A stretch of DNA of 64,000 nt, from assembly GCA_027625915.1 (NCBI GenBank), contig JANTQA010000047.1, forward strand, positions 7,750,001 to 7,814,000. Reading direction: 5' to 3'. Positions 34,643-45,605 of the stretch are shown piece by piece. Position numbers and translations under genes: made by a program. Below the pieces are notes generated by a model. That model was not told the DNA's origin. It ran no database searches and saw only the letters and a list, made by a program, of their open reading frames with translations. This DNA is from Anaeramoeba flamelloides (Eukaryota; Metamonada; Anaeramoebidae). The stretch's first letter is position 1, and each line of letters opens with the position of its first letter.

Positions 34643-35618
34643 TTTTTAAATACAAAAAGAAATTTTGTTTTTGAACAATTAAAGTTAAAAAAAATAAAAA
34701 ATGGATATTGTCCTTTTCACAAGCAATGGGTTTGTGTGTTTTAATAAAATTAATTAGAGTTTAAGTCAAAAAAAATGACAACAAAGCCCAACCAAGTCAA
34801 ATTATTATATTACTTTTGGTTTCCCAAATTCCTAACTTTTTTAAAAATTGAAAACTTAAATTTTAACAAAATATTTTAACAAAAAATTCATTTTATAAAC
34901 ACTAATGAGATTATATAAATTCACCAAGTTCGATTCAAGAAAACCCTCAAATATATTTACTATTAATTGAATTATATTTTGGAAAAATATTGTAATATCG
35001 TTTTTCTCTGAATATTTTACAAATTTGTTTGAATATGATTAGAAATAGTCATAAGTGTTTGAGGTAATAAATTTGTAATCTTCAAATAGTATTTTGGATA
35101 GTGTATAAGGAGAAGTAAAATTACAGTTTTTAATTTAATCTCATAAATGGTTATATTGTTATTTTTTTAAAGATTGGAATTTTATTTGTGGTGATTTTTT
35201 TTCTTTCGTTTTCAAATAATACCACAATTTATACATTCAAAAAAAAAAATCATGAGGGTATTTTTATTTCTTTTTGTTTCAATTGTTAATTAAATTTTTC
35301 AGATTTTGAGTATTATCAGCTCTTTCCAAAAAAGCTGTAGAAATTTTAAACAAAATTTTGTTCTTTATAAAAAATCTAATATCAACTATTTAAAGATCCA
35401 AAATTGTCCATTGTCATTTAATTGATTTATAATAATACAATTAGTTCCTTGGGAAGCATTAGATAACTGAATGATATTAATATTTCTGATCTCAATTTTA
35501 TAAGATATTTTTTTAGGTGTGAAAATTGGTTATTATTTTTTTCTTTTTATTTGTAAATAAATATTTTTTCTTAAGATTTAGTATGGGTAAAGATTCCATA
35601 TAATAAAAAACTTGTAAC
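34643..35618. other. 5' flank of the Lys/Glu-rich gene, no gene seen
   Basis: A/T spacer upstream of the minus-strand gene. Reading both strands I see neither a coding stretch nor a recognised repeat before the family B end at 35619. Confidence 0.5.
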
Positions 35619-35824
35619 TACAGTAAGTTCCCTTTTTAAGGTACAAACTTTCAATGACATTTAAGGTACAAAAATAATCTCAAATTTTGACACATTTTTT
35701 GGAATTTTTTTTTTTCACAAATTATTTTACTACAATTTGATACAAGTACATACATTTTATATTTTTTTGTTTTTTTAATTTATTTGATTACCTGTTTGTG
35801 TCGTGCAATGGAACTGGCTTGATA
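35619..35824 (+). mobile_element. MITE family B, copy 2 (right arm diverged)
   Basis: The left arm TACAGTAAGTTCCCTTTTTA, continuing GGTACAAACTTTCAATGACA, is clear. The right arm, ending GGAACTGGCTTGATA, is more worn. Size and arrangement match the better copies at 37830 and 38187. Confidence 0.55.
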
Positions 35825-36420
35825 TATCAAAGATATTATTTTTTTGTTGTAGAATATTTTTATTAATTTAAATTAACTTTTTAATCATGGTTATTTGATT
35901 TTTTATAGAATGGAAATCCTAGAAAAAATATTCGATATCTTCAATAATTTCTAAGTTGAAATATTTTTTTGTATGAGTTGTGAGATTTTTTTTTTTGATT
36001 TTATTCCTATCACAGGCATAAACATCTATTTTTCTATTCTTTCTGAAATTTCTTAGTTTTAATGTGGGGAGTAGAACCCTTCTATTTTAAATAATTATTT
36101 GTTTTTTTATTTATATTGTTATTATACGAAAAAAATCAATATTATACTTTTAAAAATGTTAATTTATTGTTTTTTATTTCAAAAGTTTAAATTGAGATTT
36201 CGGATAATTTTAAAACTAAGAAAATAAAAATAAAAATTTTTGGTGTGTAATGTAAAATCTACAAAATTTTAGTTTAAAGATGATAATAAATCATTTAATA
36301 GTTAAAATAAAATATATAATTCTGTAAATTTCATTCATTTTTATTTAGTAAATTGCAATTTTTGGATAATATCAGAAAGAATTATTTCCAATGTATATAT
36401 ATATATCACAGGTATGACGA

Positions 36421-36476
36421 TTTTTTTGATGTCAAGAAACGCGTTGGAGCACGCGTGAGCGACCCGTAAAATTCGT
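36421..36476. other. G+C-rich island with paired ACGCGT sites
   Basis: In otherwise near-pure A/T sequence, 36436-36476 reads about 60% G+C with AACGCGTTGGAGCACGCGTG and, further on, GAGCGACCCG. The two ACGCGT hexamers are palindromic and 6 bp apart, and TTCGTTCCTCGAA closes the island. TA repeats flank both sides. It has no tRNA-like A box or fold that I can see. Confidence 0.5.
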
Positions 36477-37540
36477 TCCTCGAATATATATATATATATT
36501 AATATCAGTATATCTATGTATGAAATATTTGTTTACATTGAAAATAAAAAAGGTAAATCGCAGTGTTTCAACCACCCAGCCTAAAGTTTTTTTTCGAAAA
36601 TTTGTATTTATTAAAGATTTTTTTATTACTAATAGTATATCTCAAAAAACTTCATTCTTGACATCAAAAAAACAATAAGTAATATACAAAAAGAATTAAA
36701 ATAATGAAAACAATAATTGATTGTATATATTTATTTTTGGACTGTAAAAAAAAAATTCTATAAAAATTTTGAATTACAATTTTTTTTATGTAATTAAATA
36801 CTTTTTAAAAATTAAAATTTATGATCGATCGGAAAAAAAAGTATAACTAAAAAGAAAAATTAATTGGATACTAATGTTGGTAATGTCAAATTTACCTAAA
36901 AATCTTATTTAAATCTTCTCTGCACAAAAGGGTTGATGGTTTTAATTTTATCCTTATTGGTTCACCAATTTTCAATTGTTATGTTAAAGTAAATAAATAG
37001 TTTATAATGTGTAAAAAAATTAAGAAATAATATAACAATTCTTGAAAGTAACGTAAGAAGTGAAGGGACTTATTACTTATTGTATAACATTCTTTGATTT
37101 TTTTTCTTTAATTTAAACAAATAAATATTGTTTTAATATGTAGCAAGTGGTATTTTTGGACAAAAATGTAAATAGGTATTGTATGAAAACAATTTTGTTA
37201 ATTAATAAATAATAAAAAATGAAATTATTATTTTAACTATTACGAATAAAGTTATTCCTAAAGAAATAATTATTAATTAGTAACAAGGAATGTGATAAGG
37301 ATTATGTATAAAAATAGGGATAAAATAGTTTTATTATAATCGAAAATTTTTTTAAAAAGAATATGATTTTCTTACTGAAAATTTGAAATAGAACTCAAAA
37401 GATGAAAAAAACTCTGATCACATTTTCCAAATTCGAAATTGTGATAAAACTTTTTTTTAAGTTAATAATTTTTACTTTTTTTTTGTGATCAAAAAAATAA
37501 ATATTATGGGGTGGTGTACAAAAGCACTACTAAAAATAAG

Positions 37541-37708
37541 ATGAACGGATCTAATTTGGACTTTGTTAAAAATTTAAATTGTGACGAATTTTTGAACATA
37601 AATTGTGAATTTTTTAAAAAAAAAATTATTTCATTACCTAAGTTTAAAGTGTCTACAATTTTATTAGAATTAAACGAGAAACCCACTTTTATTGTTTTTA
37701 AGTTTTAA
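37541..37708 (+). CDS. Small ORF or exon, unidentified
   Basis: 55 codons from ATG at 37541; the frame stays open upstream to 37469. The sequence (MNGSNLDFVKNLNCDEFLNI, then CEFFKKKIISLPKFKV, STILLELNEKPTFIVFKF) is not low complexity and looks like part of a folded protein. No splice partner, family or neighbour explains it. It could be an isolated exon, a very small gene or a relic. Confidence 0.25.
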   Translation: MNGSNLDFVKNLNCDEFLNINCEFFKKKIISLPKFKVSTILLELNEKPTFIVFKF

Positions 37709-37829
37709 AAATAGAAAATCAAAGAATTATTAATGAGTTCTTAACACAAAAACTCCCACTTAAAAGGGAAATCACAAACTATCATTATTTTTCAAGGCTT
37801 TTAAGTCAATTAAGTCTTATATATATATA

Positions 37830-38029
37830 TACAGCCAGTTTCTTTTTTAAGGCAAAAACTTTCTACGAAATTTAAGGCACAAAAAAATCTCAAATTAAGG
37901 CACAAAATTCAAATTCTAGTAAAATAATTTGTGAAAATTAAAATTCTAAAAAATTATGCTTTAATTTGAGATTTTTTTGTGCCTTAAATTCGGTTGAAAG
38001 TTTGTGTCTTAAATGTGAAACTGACTGTA
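37830..38029 (+). mobile_element. MITE family B, copy 3
   Basis: 200 bp, beginning TACAGCCAGTTTCTTTTTTA and ending GTGAAACTGACTGTA. The arms (GGCACAAAAAAATCTCAAAT / GAGATTTTTTTGTGCCTTAA) are nearly complementary for most of the length, so the whole element folds into one hairpin. TA lies at both borders. Tc1/mariner-type MITE. Confidence 0.8.
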
Positions 38030-38186
38030 TATATATTTCGTTGTTTTTAAGTTTTTTCGTTTGCCTTTTTTCATATCCCAGAAACGAAAAGTGTGATTTC
38101 AAACCTATTCGAGGACTTTTTCAAAAAAACAGAAAAAGAAAACAACGATTGAAACGAAAAAACTTGTAAAAAAATCGAAAAATATA

Positions 38187-38387
38187 TACAGTCAGTTCCA
38201 CTTTTAAGGCACAAACTTTCAACCGAATTTAAGGCACAAAAAAATCTCAAATTAAAGCACAAAATTTGTAATATTTTTTTTTTACAATTTATTTTACTAG
38301 AATCTGAATATTGTGCCTTAATTTGAGATTATTATTGTGCCTTAAATTTTTTTGAATGTTTGTGCCTTAAAAGTGGAACTAACTGTA
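38187..38387 (+). mobile_element. MITE family B, copy 4
   Basis: 201 bp, TACAGTCAGTTCCACTTTTA to AAGTGGAACTAACTGTA, the best-preserved copy. It lies only 157 bp from copy 3, and the sequence between them (38030-38186) is not family B, so these are two separate insertions. Reading frames crossing both copies are by-products of the palindromic arms. Confidence 0.82.
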
Positions 38388-38428
38388 AATCTTTCACTCT
38401 TTTCAAACGAAAACACGTATGACCTGTG

Positions 38429-39589
38429 ATATATATATATATATGTTGAGGAAATCTTATTTATCTTACTTCCTGAGAGTTTATATGAACTAATAACATT
38501 CAAACTTTTAATCTTATTTTAAAAATACAATAAAAATTAATTAAATATTAAATCCTTGAAGATCTAAAAAATTGATCTTCTATTTTTATTCACTAATATT
38601 TATTATATTTCTTGAAATTTAAAAGACTTGCGTGATATTCTTTTTCAAATATTAAGATTATAAACAAGAAACAATTCGTTTTAAAATCATTTATTTGATC
38701 ATATCTATTTATTCGTTTTTTATTATAATTAAATATTTGTGATTTTTATATTTTTTTTGAAAATCTTTAAATAATTGAGAAATAATTGTAAATTCTATTG
38801 GTACATTTAATCTCTTACATATTAATGGTCCAATGGGAAAATTAAGATTTGGTTATTAATTATTGTTTATAAATAATAAAAGTAAAACGTATTTCTTTAA
38901 ATTGTGTGTTGAATTTTCTAGGCTTTAAAAAGCATTTTGAGGGAATTTTTAATTTCTTGGTTTGGCTTTTTTTCTATTATTTTTTTATTCAATAAAGAGA
39001 AAAAAGTGATTTGAACTATTCTTTGAATCAAAAGAGATTATATTTATAAAAATCTAAAATAATTATTGTGATTTTTTCGAAACTCACTATATTTTTTATA
39101 TTTTGGTATTTTAGAACTTGATATTTTTATTTTTAAAGTGTATTTTTGAATACTATGTTGACAATAAATAAAAGTTCAATCTTCTTTTAAAGAAAATATT
39201 TTTTTTATATAAATTATCCAGAAATATGTTGAATTTTGAACTTTTTCAAAAATGAGAAAAAATAGATCAAACTTATTAAAAATTATAAATTGCTTGAAAT
39301 GGAAGTTGGGTACTTGTAGTAATTAAGTTTTTACTTATTTTTCAATTTCAAGATGTGGTAAATTTTTTTTTTGGATTTGTTATAAATTTTATTTTCAGAT
39401 TTTTGTTAAGTGCACTGTTCCTTAAAAATTTGTATTGTTATAAGTGTTATTTATATAGAGTTTTGTCGATTCTTTTTATTGTCTCTCTTTGAAAATTTAG
39501 TGACTATGGATTTTTTTTTTTCAAATATTACTTGGATTTTTAAAAATTTTTTAATTTGACAAATAAATTTAAAAATTGAATTTAACTTA
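38429..39589. other. A+T spacer, no gene seen
   Basis: Unique A/T-rich sequence. A 62-codon minus-strand frame at 39451-39639 overlaps the border of repeat L and is Lys/Ile/Phe-rich. Nothing is supported. Confidence 0.5.
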
Positions 39590-40545
39590 TGGAAGTATGT
39601 GTATTGTACCATTTTGAAAATTTTTAATTGTGTGAACATTATTGAAAGTTATTTTTTGAGTGTCACCATATATTGAAACTTTAAAATTCAAACATCATTC
39701 ACAGATCTATTTGTGAAAAAAAAACACATTAATCCAGATTTTCATCTATAATTTTTCAATTTTTGGAACATTTTTTTGATTAAATTTTTGGTTTTATTTA
39801 TTTATTTATTTATTGAGAGAAAGGGGTAATTAAAGAAAATTCATCAAATAAAAAAAGAGAAAAAGAAAAATAATTAAAATATGTATAAAAAATAAAGTTA
39901 TCATTTTTATGACCAAATAGAAACTATCCACTGTCTTTGTGTTTTTCAGGGTTTTCAAGAATTGAGTAAAATCCTTGATTTTACTAAATTCTTGAGAATA
40001 CTGGAAAACCACCTTTAGATTTATTTTTAATTTTAGGAATAAAAAGTAAATTTCTAAAATTTTCCTTTAATTTTTCAAATTAAAAAAAAACGCCTTTAGG
40101 TTTTCTTGGGTTTTCTATTTATTTAGAAAATCAATAGATTTTCATTAGGTTTTTTTTTACTTAAGAAATAAACCGAAAATTTTAATAAATTTTCGGTTTA
40201 TTTCTAAAGTACAAAAACACCTAGAACACTTCGTATTAAAATAGAAAACCTCAAGAAAACCTAGGTACTCCACGGTACTTGGAGACAAGTCCCCGGAATA
40301 CACAGGAGGGGCAAAACCCGATAGAAAGATTATAAAATGGTCTTTATTATTTATTTATTTATTAAATTTTTGGTTTTATTAAATTTGGTTTTGGATCTAG
40401 AAACATGTTTATATAAAAATGGGTGAAATTGATCAAACAATAAACCAAAAAATTCAACCCAGAAAGATGTATCGTGGAAACAATTTTTTTTTTCGAAGAC
40501 CAAACACAAAAGATCAAATTTACAAATTAAATGTGTTAAATTCAA
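39590..40545 (-). repeat. Dispersed repeat family L, copy 1, split by family F
   Basis: Read on the minus strand, 40545-40360 and 39700-39590 match 57945-58335 (GTTTGGTCTTCGAAA, AAACATGTTTCTAGATCCAA, GGTGACACTCAAA, AATGTTCACACAATTAAAAA). The middle, 39935-40335, is a family F hairpin chain absent from the other copy, so F sits inside L. Class unknown. Confidence 0.5.
39935..40335 (+). repeat. Hairpin-chain repeat family F, copy 2 (nested in L)
   Basis: Consecutive hairpins: CAAGAATTGAGTAAAATCC / GATTTTACTAAATTCTTGAG; AGAAAATCAATAGATTTTC; AAACCGAAAATTTTAATAAA / TTTTCGGTTTATTTCT; and AAAACCTCAAGAAAACCTAG. It ends in GGTACTCCACGGTACTTGG and a G/C-rich tail (CAAGTCCCCGGAATACACAG). Non-coding. 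Confidence 0.6.
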
Positions 40546-41998
40546 AAATTAAAAAAAAAAATCGATAAAATGCTATTTTTGCGAATTTTTTTTTTTTATC
40601 TTTTTAATTTGTATGAATCTAAACAATTCATAACCTTGAATTTTTTGCCCCATTGCTATTTATTATTATTTTAACAAAACATTTTTTTAACAAATTTGGT
40701 AAAAAAATTTTTTTTTCAAATATTATTATCAAGCAAAACTAAAATAAAGAATATAATTTCTAAAATTTAAATAAAGGGTTTGGAATCTCGAAATAAAAAA
40801 GCAATTATAGAAGATTCAACCAAAATAAAAAGAAAATAGTGAAAAAATGGAATATAATGATTCATTATTATTATGAGTTTCTCAATTTAATGGATAATAA
40901 TAATAAATAAAAGCAAATCAAATAAATTAATCCAATAAATCTTAATTTCGGAAAAGGAATTTAATAAATATCCGATTTTCTGAACCAAAACTAGAATTCG
41001 ATGAATTACATGAAAATAGTTTTTTTTATAATTCATTTTGGAAATTCTATTGAAATAAAAAGTAATTTCATTTTTCAAAAATTTTGCAAATTAATAAAGT
41101 TTTTCAAGAAGAATTAAAAAATAAAACCAAATTAAGAATATGTCATATTATCAAATGTTACGGACAAGATCAAGAAATAAATGATTTTTATTTATTTTTT
41201 CTTGATCAATCTTTTCACTTTTTTTGATTTTCATATTTTAGTTGGTATGAAAATATATTATACTTGGATATACCCCACTCTAGTATTGATTAATTTATTT
41301 ATATATTTGGTTCCAGAAATTATTTGTAGGATTCAGTTTTGCATAAATGGTTGCACTCAAAATTTGAAAAAATGTTCTTAATCCCTTAAATAAAATACTC
41401 AAAATGATTTCTACTTTGATGAAATTGGCTTAGTATATAAAAAAATGAATCATTTCAGATCTCGAAGAATAAAAATTATTGGATCTTTTTTGAGATTGGC
41501 GTATGGGATTATTTTTACAATAAAAACGCTTTAATTAATATTTTGAAGAACTGATAGATCCTGGCTTTTTTATTCGATATAATTCCTGTCATATTTGGGA
41601 TAATAAAATCAAATATAAAATTTTATCAGAATTGGTTCATTATTAAAAAAATTTCCAAATACAATCAAAGTCTGTACAATGAGAAAAAAAAATGAGAAAT
41701 ATGAAAGATTTGTTTGTGTTTGCATTAGTTGATCAAATAGAAGGTTTTTCAGTGGAAAATTAAAAAGTCAGTAATTTCATTTTTTCTTTATGGTGCTTCA
41801 AGAAAAATCCGTTTGAACAAAAATCAAAGAAACAAACAAATTTTTAAAAAAAAAGTTTTTTATTTTTCATTCCTTAAAAAATAAGGAATTAAGATTTGGT
41901 TTCCTCCGAATGGGTTTCAACAGAATAAACAATAAACATTTCACTTATTTTTAGTGATTTGGTTTTATATTTTTGCTTTTTGCTCAAGAATGGGCAAG
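40546..41998. other. A+T spacer downstream of the G-gamma-like gene
   Basis: No protein-like frame, tRNA-like fold or known repeat seen on either strand. Two frames of 63-66 codons (40887-41078 minus, 41181-41381 plus) have chance-like composition. Confidence 0.5.
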
Positions 41999-42199
41999 TT
42001 AAAGTATGGTACAACAGCTGTCAAGATCTTCTGGTTTTTTCCATCTTCCGCTTGAATTGTCAACATCGGGAACAAGTGGATCTTCAATTTTTGAGGTGAA
42101 CCCAATTATTCTAAATTGGTTTGTTTGTATTTTGGATATTTTTTTTGATTTTTTATTTATTTTTGGTTTTTTGTTTTTTTGGTTTTTTGTTTTTTTGAT

Positions 42200-42230
<31 letters not shown>

Positions 42231-42394
42231 TTTGATTTTTTGTTGTTTGTTGTTTAGCGAATAAAGACATACAAAGGATCTTTTCAAAATAATAAAAAAA
42301 AAAAAAAAAAAAGATTAAAATTATACGATTGTATTGTTTTGTCTGGGGTTTCTGAGGTACCAAGTTCTTCTTTCGATAAGTTTGTCACGCTCAT
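41999..42394 (-). CDS. G-protein gamma-subunit-like CaaX protein, two exons
   Basis: Exon 1 is 42394-42327 (MSVTNLSKEELGTSETPDKT, then IQ and part of a Ser codon). A 216-nt intron (GTATAA...ATTTAG) separates it from exon 2 at 42110-41999, which ends CTT TAA. The phase-2 join is exact. The 59-residue product ends CCTIL: a CaaX box with Leu last, the signal for geranylgeranylation and membrane attachment. The segment IGFTSKIEDPLVPDV matches the conserved EDPL..P core of heterotrimeric G-protein gamma subunits, which sits about 20 residues before the CaaX box in known members. Such proteins bind G-beta and tether it to the membrane. The usual N-terminal coiled coil is short here, so an upstream exon may be missing. 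An alternative is another small prenylated protein. Confidence 0.6.
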
Positions 42395-42872
42395 TTCAAA
42401 AAAATGAATAAAAAAAATATTTGGGAAAAAAATTTGAAAAAATAAATACAAGTATTTTTAAATTCCGAAATATTGATTTGTAATTGAAGAAAATTCTTTA
42501 AAAGAGAACAACGTTTTGGTTTACAATTCCGTTGTAGATTTTGAAGCCTGAGAAAAGCAAAAGCATTTAAAAATATTTTTCTAACTTTTTACAAAGATTC
42601 TCTTGTGAAAAATGATTATTTATATTTATTTTCAACAGAGTTTCATGTTATAGACACCAAAAAAGTTTCTTTCAAATCACATAAAAAGCAAAAAAAGTTT
42701 TTCAGACTTTTACTGATCATCACTTTTTAATTTTAGAGCAAGGTGGTAAATTTTCGGTTAAATTCTCATTTACAGAAAATTTAATGTACTCTGAAAAGTT
42801 ACTTAACGAAAGAATTAAACGGATGATAAAACTTGTTGTTTTTGGTTGGTTAAGATTTTGTTTTTTTTGTTT
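42395..42872. other. Upstream of the G-gamma-like gene
   Basis: On the minus strand near 42535-42560, TTTTCTCAG is followed by GCTTCAAAATCTACAACGGA, which could be an acceptor and a short coding piece upstream of the CaaX gene; this is not provable. The 60-codon minus frame at 42720-42902 partly overlaps the end of the family G element. Confidence 0.25.
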
Positions 42873-43354
42873 AATGTTTTCAAAATAATGTGTGCTAGAC
42901 AAGTATAATTTGTGTTTAAAAATAAAAAGCGTGTTTTTTTGCTATAGAAGGCCAACCCACCAACCGATCAAAGACACCGACAATAAACCCTAATTCAATA
43001 TATTATTGGTTTCTTAAAGTTCCATTATTTAAAAACAAATTCTTAAAATGAAGGATCAAATGGGAAAATTTCTACCAAAAAATAGAGTAACTTTTTGTGA
43101 ATCAATTAAGAACATCAAAAAAACCAAACAATTTCAAAAAAATTGAGAATATTACAAAAAATTTTCTACAAATTGCATTTAGAATTTAAATTTTACAAAA
43201 AATATCAAGGGGGTTACGACCAAAATTGATTTGAACTTGGGTATACGATTGGGGTGATGAAATTAATGTTTCATTAGAACAAGAAGAAAAAAAGCACGAA
43301 TTATATTTTGAAACACGGATATTAATTGTTTTACACACATTATTTTGATCATTG
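42873..43354 (+). mobile_element. Tc1/mariner-like MITE family G, copy 2
   Basis: About 482 bp. It closes CATTATTTTGATCATTG and is followed by TA. Internal blocks match copy 1 (GACAATAAACCCTAATTCAA, TTCTTAAAGTTCCATTATTT, AACAAGAAGAAAAAAAGCAC). Non-coding. Confidence 0.65.
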
Positions 43355-43788
43355 TAAATTGAAAAGAACAATTCTTTTTATTGTGAACTTTAAAAAGGAT
43401 TTTATGACTTAAATAGAAATTACAGTGACTTAAAGAATTTGTTTGTGATCTGCAAATTCTTTCATCAAAAATAAAAGCAAGTACTTAGTAGTATAAAATT
43501 TTTTTCTGTAAATGGAAAGATACAATCAAAAGAATCAGTTCAATGAATATAAACAAATACTTTAAAATTGTAGAGTTTGAACACAAACCAAAGCGTGAAT
43601 TATTGAGAAAAAGAGAAAAAACTCACAAGAAAAACAAAATAAAATATGTTTTTTTGGATCCAATTGTCATTTTTTTAAAAGTGCTTTCTGAGAATTAACA
43701 AGTAATTCTAAAATACCTTTTACTAACTCTTTTAATAATTTGTCTTCATTCATTGTTCTTTTTTATGTCAATTAAAAATATAAATTTC

Positions 43789-43987
43789 TACAGTCAGTTA
43801 CACTTTTACCGAATGAGCTTTGAACAAAATTTTGAGAACTCAAAAAATCTCATAGTAAAAAACAAAATTATGATACTTGTAAAGTAATTTGTAAAACAAA
43901 ATTCCAATAAAGAACCTTAATGTACCATAATTTTAATTTTTTTTTGTCCATTACGAGTATTTGAATTCTAAATGGGAAAAAAATATA
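43789..43987 (+). mobile_element. MITE family B, copy 5 (diverged)
   Basis: The left end TACAGTCAGTTACACTTTTA is well kept. The right arm is worn but keeps the length (about 199 bp) and ends near TA. Palindromic pairing is weaker than in copies 3 and 4. Confidence 0.5.
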
Positions 43988-44189
43988 ACTTTCTTTTCCG
44001 GATTTTTCTTTTAAATAAATAGAGTTTTCAAAAAAGTAGGTTGTAATTTGTTGCTTATATTTGAAAAGGGCGATTGTAAAGAAAGTGAAAATTTTCCCTA
44101 TTTATAATTTAATTACCAGTAAAAATTGATTGAAAGATTTTTCTTCCCAAAAGCGGAATTGACTATGTCTAAATATTAATACCATGATC

Positions 44190-44470
44190 AAAAAAACATG
44201 TGAACAAAGACTATAAACCGTGTTTCAAAATAAAATTCGTTCTTTTGTTTTCTTCTTATCACCTTTTAAATTTATTTAACCACCCGATAATATACATAAG
44301 TTCAAATTCATTTTGAAAGAAAACCAATGGATATTTTCAGTAACTTTTAATTAACTTTGTTCATATTTTTTCATAATTGTTCAATTTAGATGAAATTTTT
44401 TGATATACAAAAAGACTAAAACTTTGATACAAAATTAACTCTATTTTTACGGGTTAGGTAGAAAAGTCAT
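44190..44470 (-). mobile_element. Family G, decayed copy
   Basis: Starts ATGATCAAAAAAACATGTG, then CCGTGTTTCAAAATAAAATT, following the inverted G consensus for about 280 bp with many changes. The other end is lost. Confidence 0.4.
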
Positions 44471-45479
44471 CTAATCGGGTAAAGAGAGAATTTTGAAGTC
44501 ATTAAATTTGTAACTACAAATTAAAAGAGTGTCTAAAATATACCAAGTCAAACTAGATGTATTTGAAACTTGATTTATTTTTCTATAAAAAAATAGGAAA
44601 ATTAACAGTTATTAAAAAAAAATAGTTGAAATGCAAAAAAGAAGAAAAAAAATGAATAAATTTAAAAAATTGTATGAGGAAGCTGAATTCTTCTGTTTGG
44701 AATGAATTTTGTGATTAGGATTTATTTTGTTTTGGACCCCCTTTTCCTAATAGCATGTTGAATCATATTAGTCTGTTTTTAAAGAGAAATTTTCTTATTT
44801 GAACCTTCAATTTACAAATTTTTTTTTTTTACTTTTTTTTTTTTTTATTTTAAGATGAAAAAAAAATATTTCAAGTGTCTAGAACTGAATACTAAAATAA
44901 TAATTTTTATATTATAATAGAAAAGTTCAATTTATACAAATATTTCATCTCAAAATTTAATTTTTAATGGATCAATGATTTTGAAATGGGGTTTATTGAA
45001 ACACATTGATACTTGTATTAATAAAGAAAAAAAAACAAAATTAAAAATTTATATCAATCAAACCACACCCTACTAGGTATATTTATAAAACAGAATCAAG
45101 AATTGATCCTGTCGGAATAATGATATATAAAAGAAGATTAGAGTTTATTTAAAAATTAAAATGTCGGCTTTGATGAATTAATTAATTAAATTTTAGATAA
45201 CAATAGAATTTTAAAATATTAATTGACTTTCAAACTTTTAAAATAACTTGAAATCAAACTTAGCAATTTTAGAATAAAAAATTTTGAAAATAGTACTAGT
45301 TGGTAAATCTAGGCATTATATATCAATTGTCAATACTTGGCGTTACTCCCCAACAATAGTTAAAAATTATTCAAACCGATAACACTATAAATAAGTAGTC
45401 ATGTCATCAAGTGCGTAAATTAACTATTTTTTTTTAATTTAAGTAAAAAAAAAAATCGAATTTTTCTTTATATTTCTTA
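44471..45479. other. A+T spacer, no gene seen
   Basis: Poly-T and poly-A tracts (44820-44870) and unique A/T sequence. I see no coding stretch or element. Confidence 0.5.
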
Positions 45480-45605
45480 AATTAGCCCCCTCCAAAAGAT
45501 GCTTTTCTTGGTTTTTTCTATTTTATTTTTAAAATCTATTAATTTTCTTAATAAATAGAAATGCCAAGAAAACCAAAAGACGCTTTTCTCGGATACAATA
45601 ATAGA
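45480..45605 (+). repeat. Family F-like foldback, copy 3
   Basis: A single large hairpin: AAAGATGCTTTTCTTGGTTT, then TTTCTATTT, pairs with AAATAGAAATGCCAAGAAAA followed by CCAAAAGACGCTTTTCT. A C-rich edge (TTAGCCCCCTCC) precedes it, as in other F copies. Non-coding. Confidence 0.45.

Larger units (their letters stand above)
36407..38428. mobile_element. Possible 2.0-kb element K, sharing ends with element J
   Basis: CACAGGTATGACG at 36407-36419 has an imperfect inverse (CGTATGACCTGTG) at 38416-38428, each embedded in TA repeats. Twelve of 13 bases of the left end equal the end of element J (CACAGGTAGGACG, 59939). Right after the left end is a G+C-rich island (36421-36476). The interior is A/T spacer with two family B insertions and one small ORF. 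The pairing of ends is inference; no transposase is seen. Confidence 0.35.

Noticed and set aside
36407-36480. Possible tRNA or small RNA at the G+C-rich island
   Set aside because: GTTCCTCGAAT is weakly B-box-like, but no cloverleaf can be drawn; a transposon end is a better explanation.
37966-38262. Two similar ORFs (…FFCALNSVESLCLK…) on opposite strands
   Set aside because: Identical translations arise from the palindromic arms of the two family B MITEs, not from genes.
40351-40545. ORF sharing KTKFNKTKN with 58071-58256
   Set aside because: The similarity reflects two copies of repeat L; no start or splice context and low-complexity composition.
42157-42363. Lys-rich minus-strand frame over the G-gamma-like intron
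   Set aside because: Reads through intronic poly-A/T; the splice sites at 42326 and 42111 explain the locus better.
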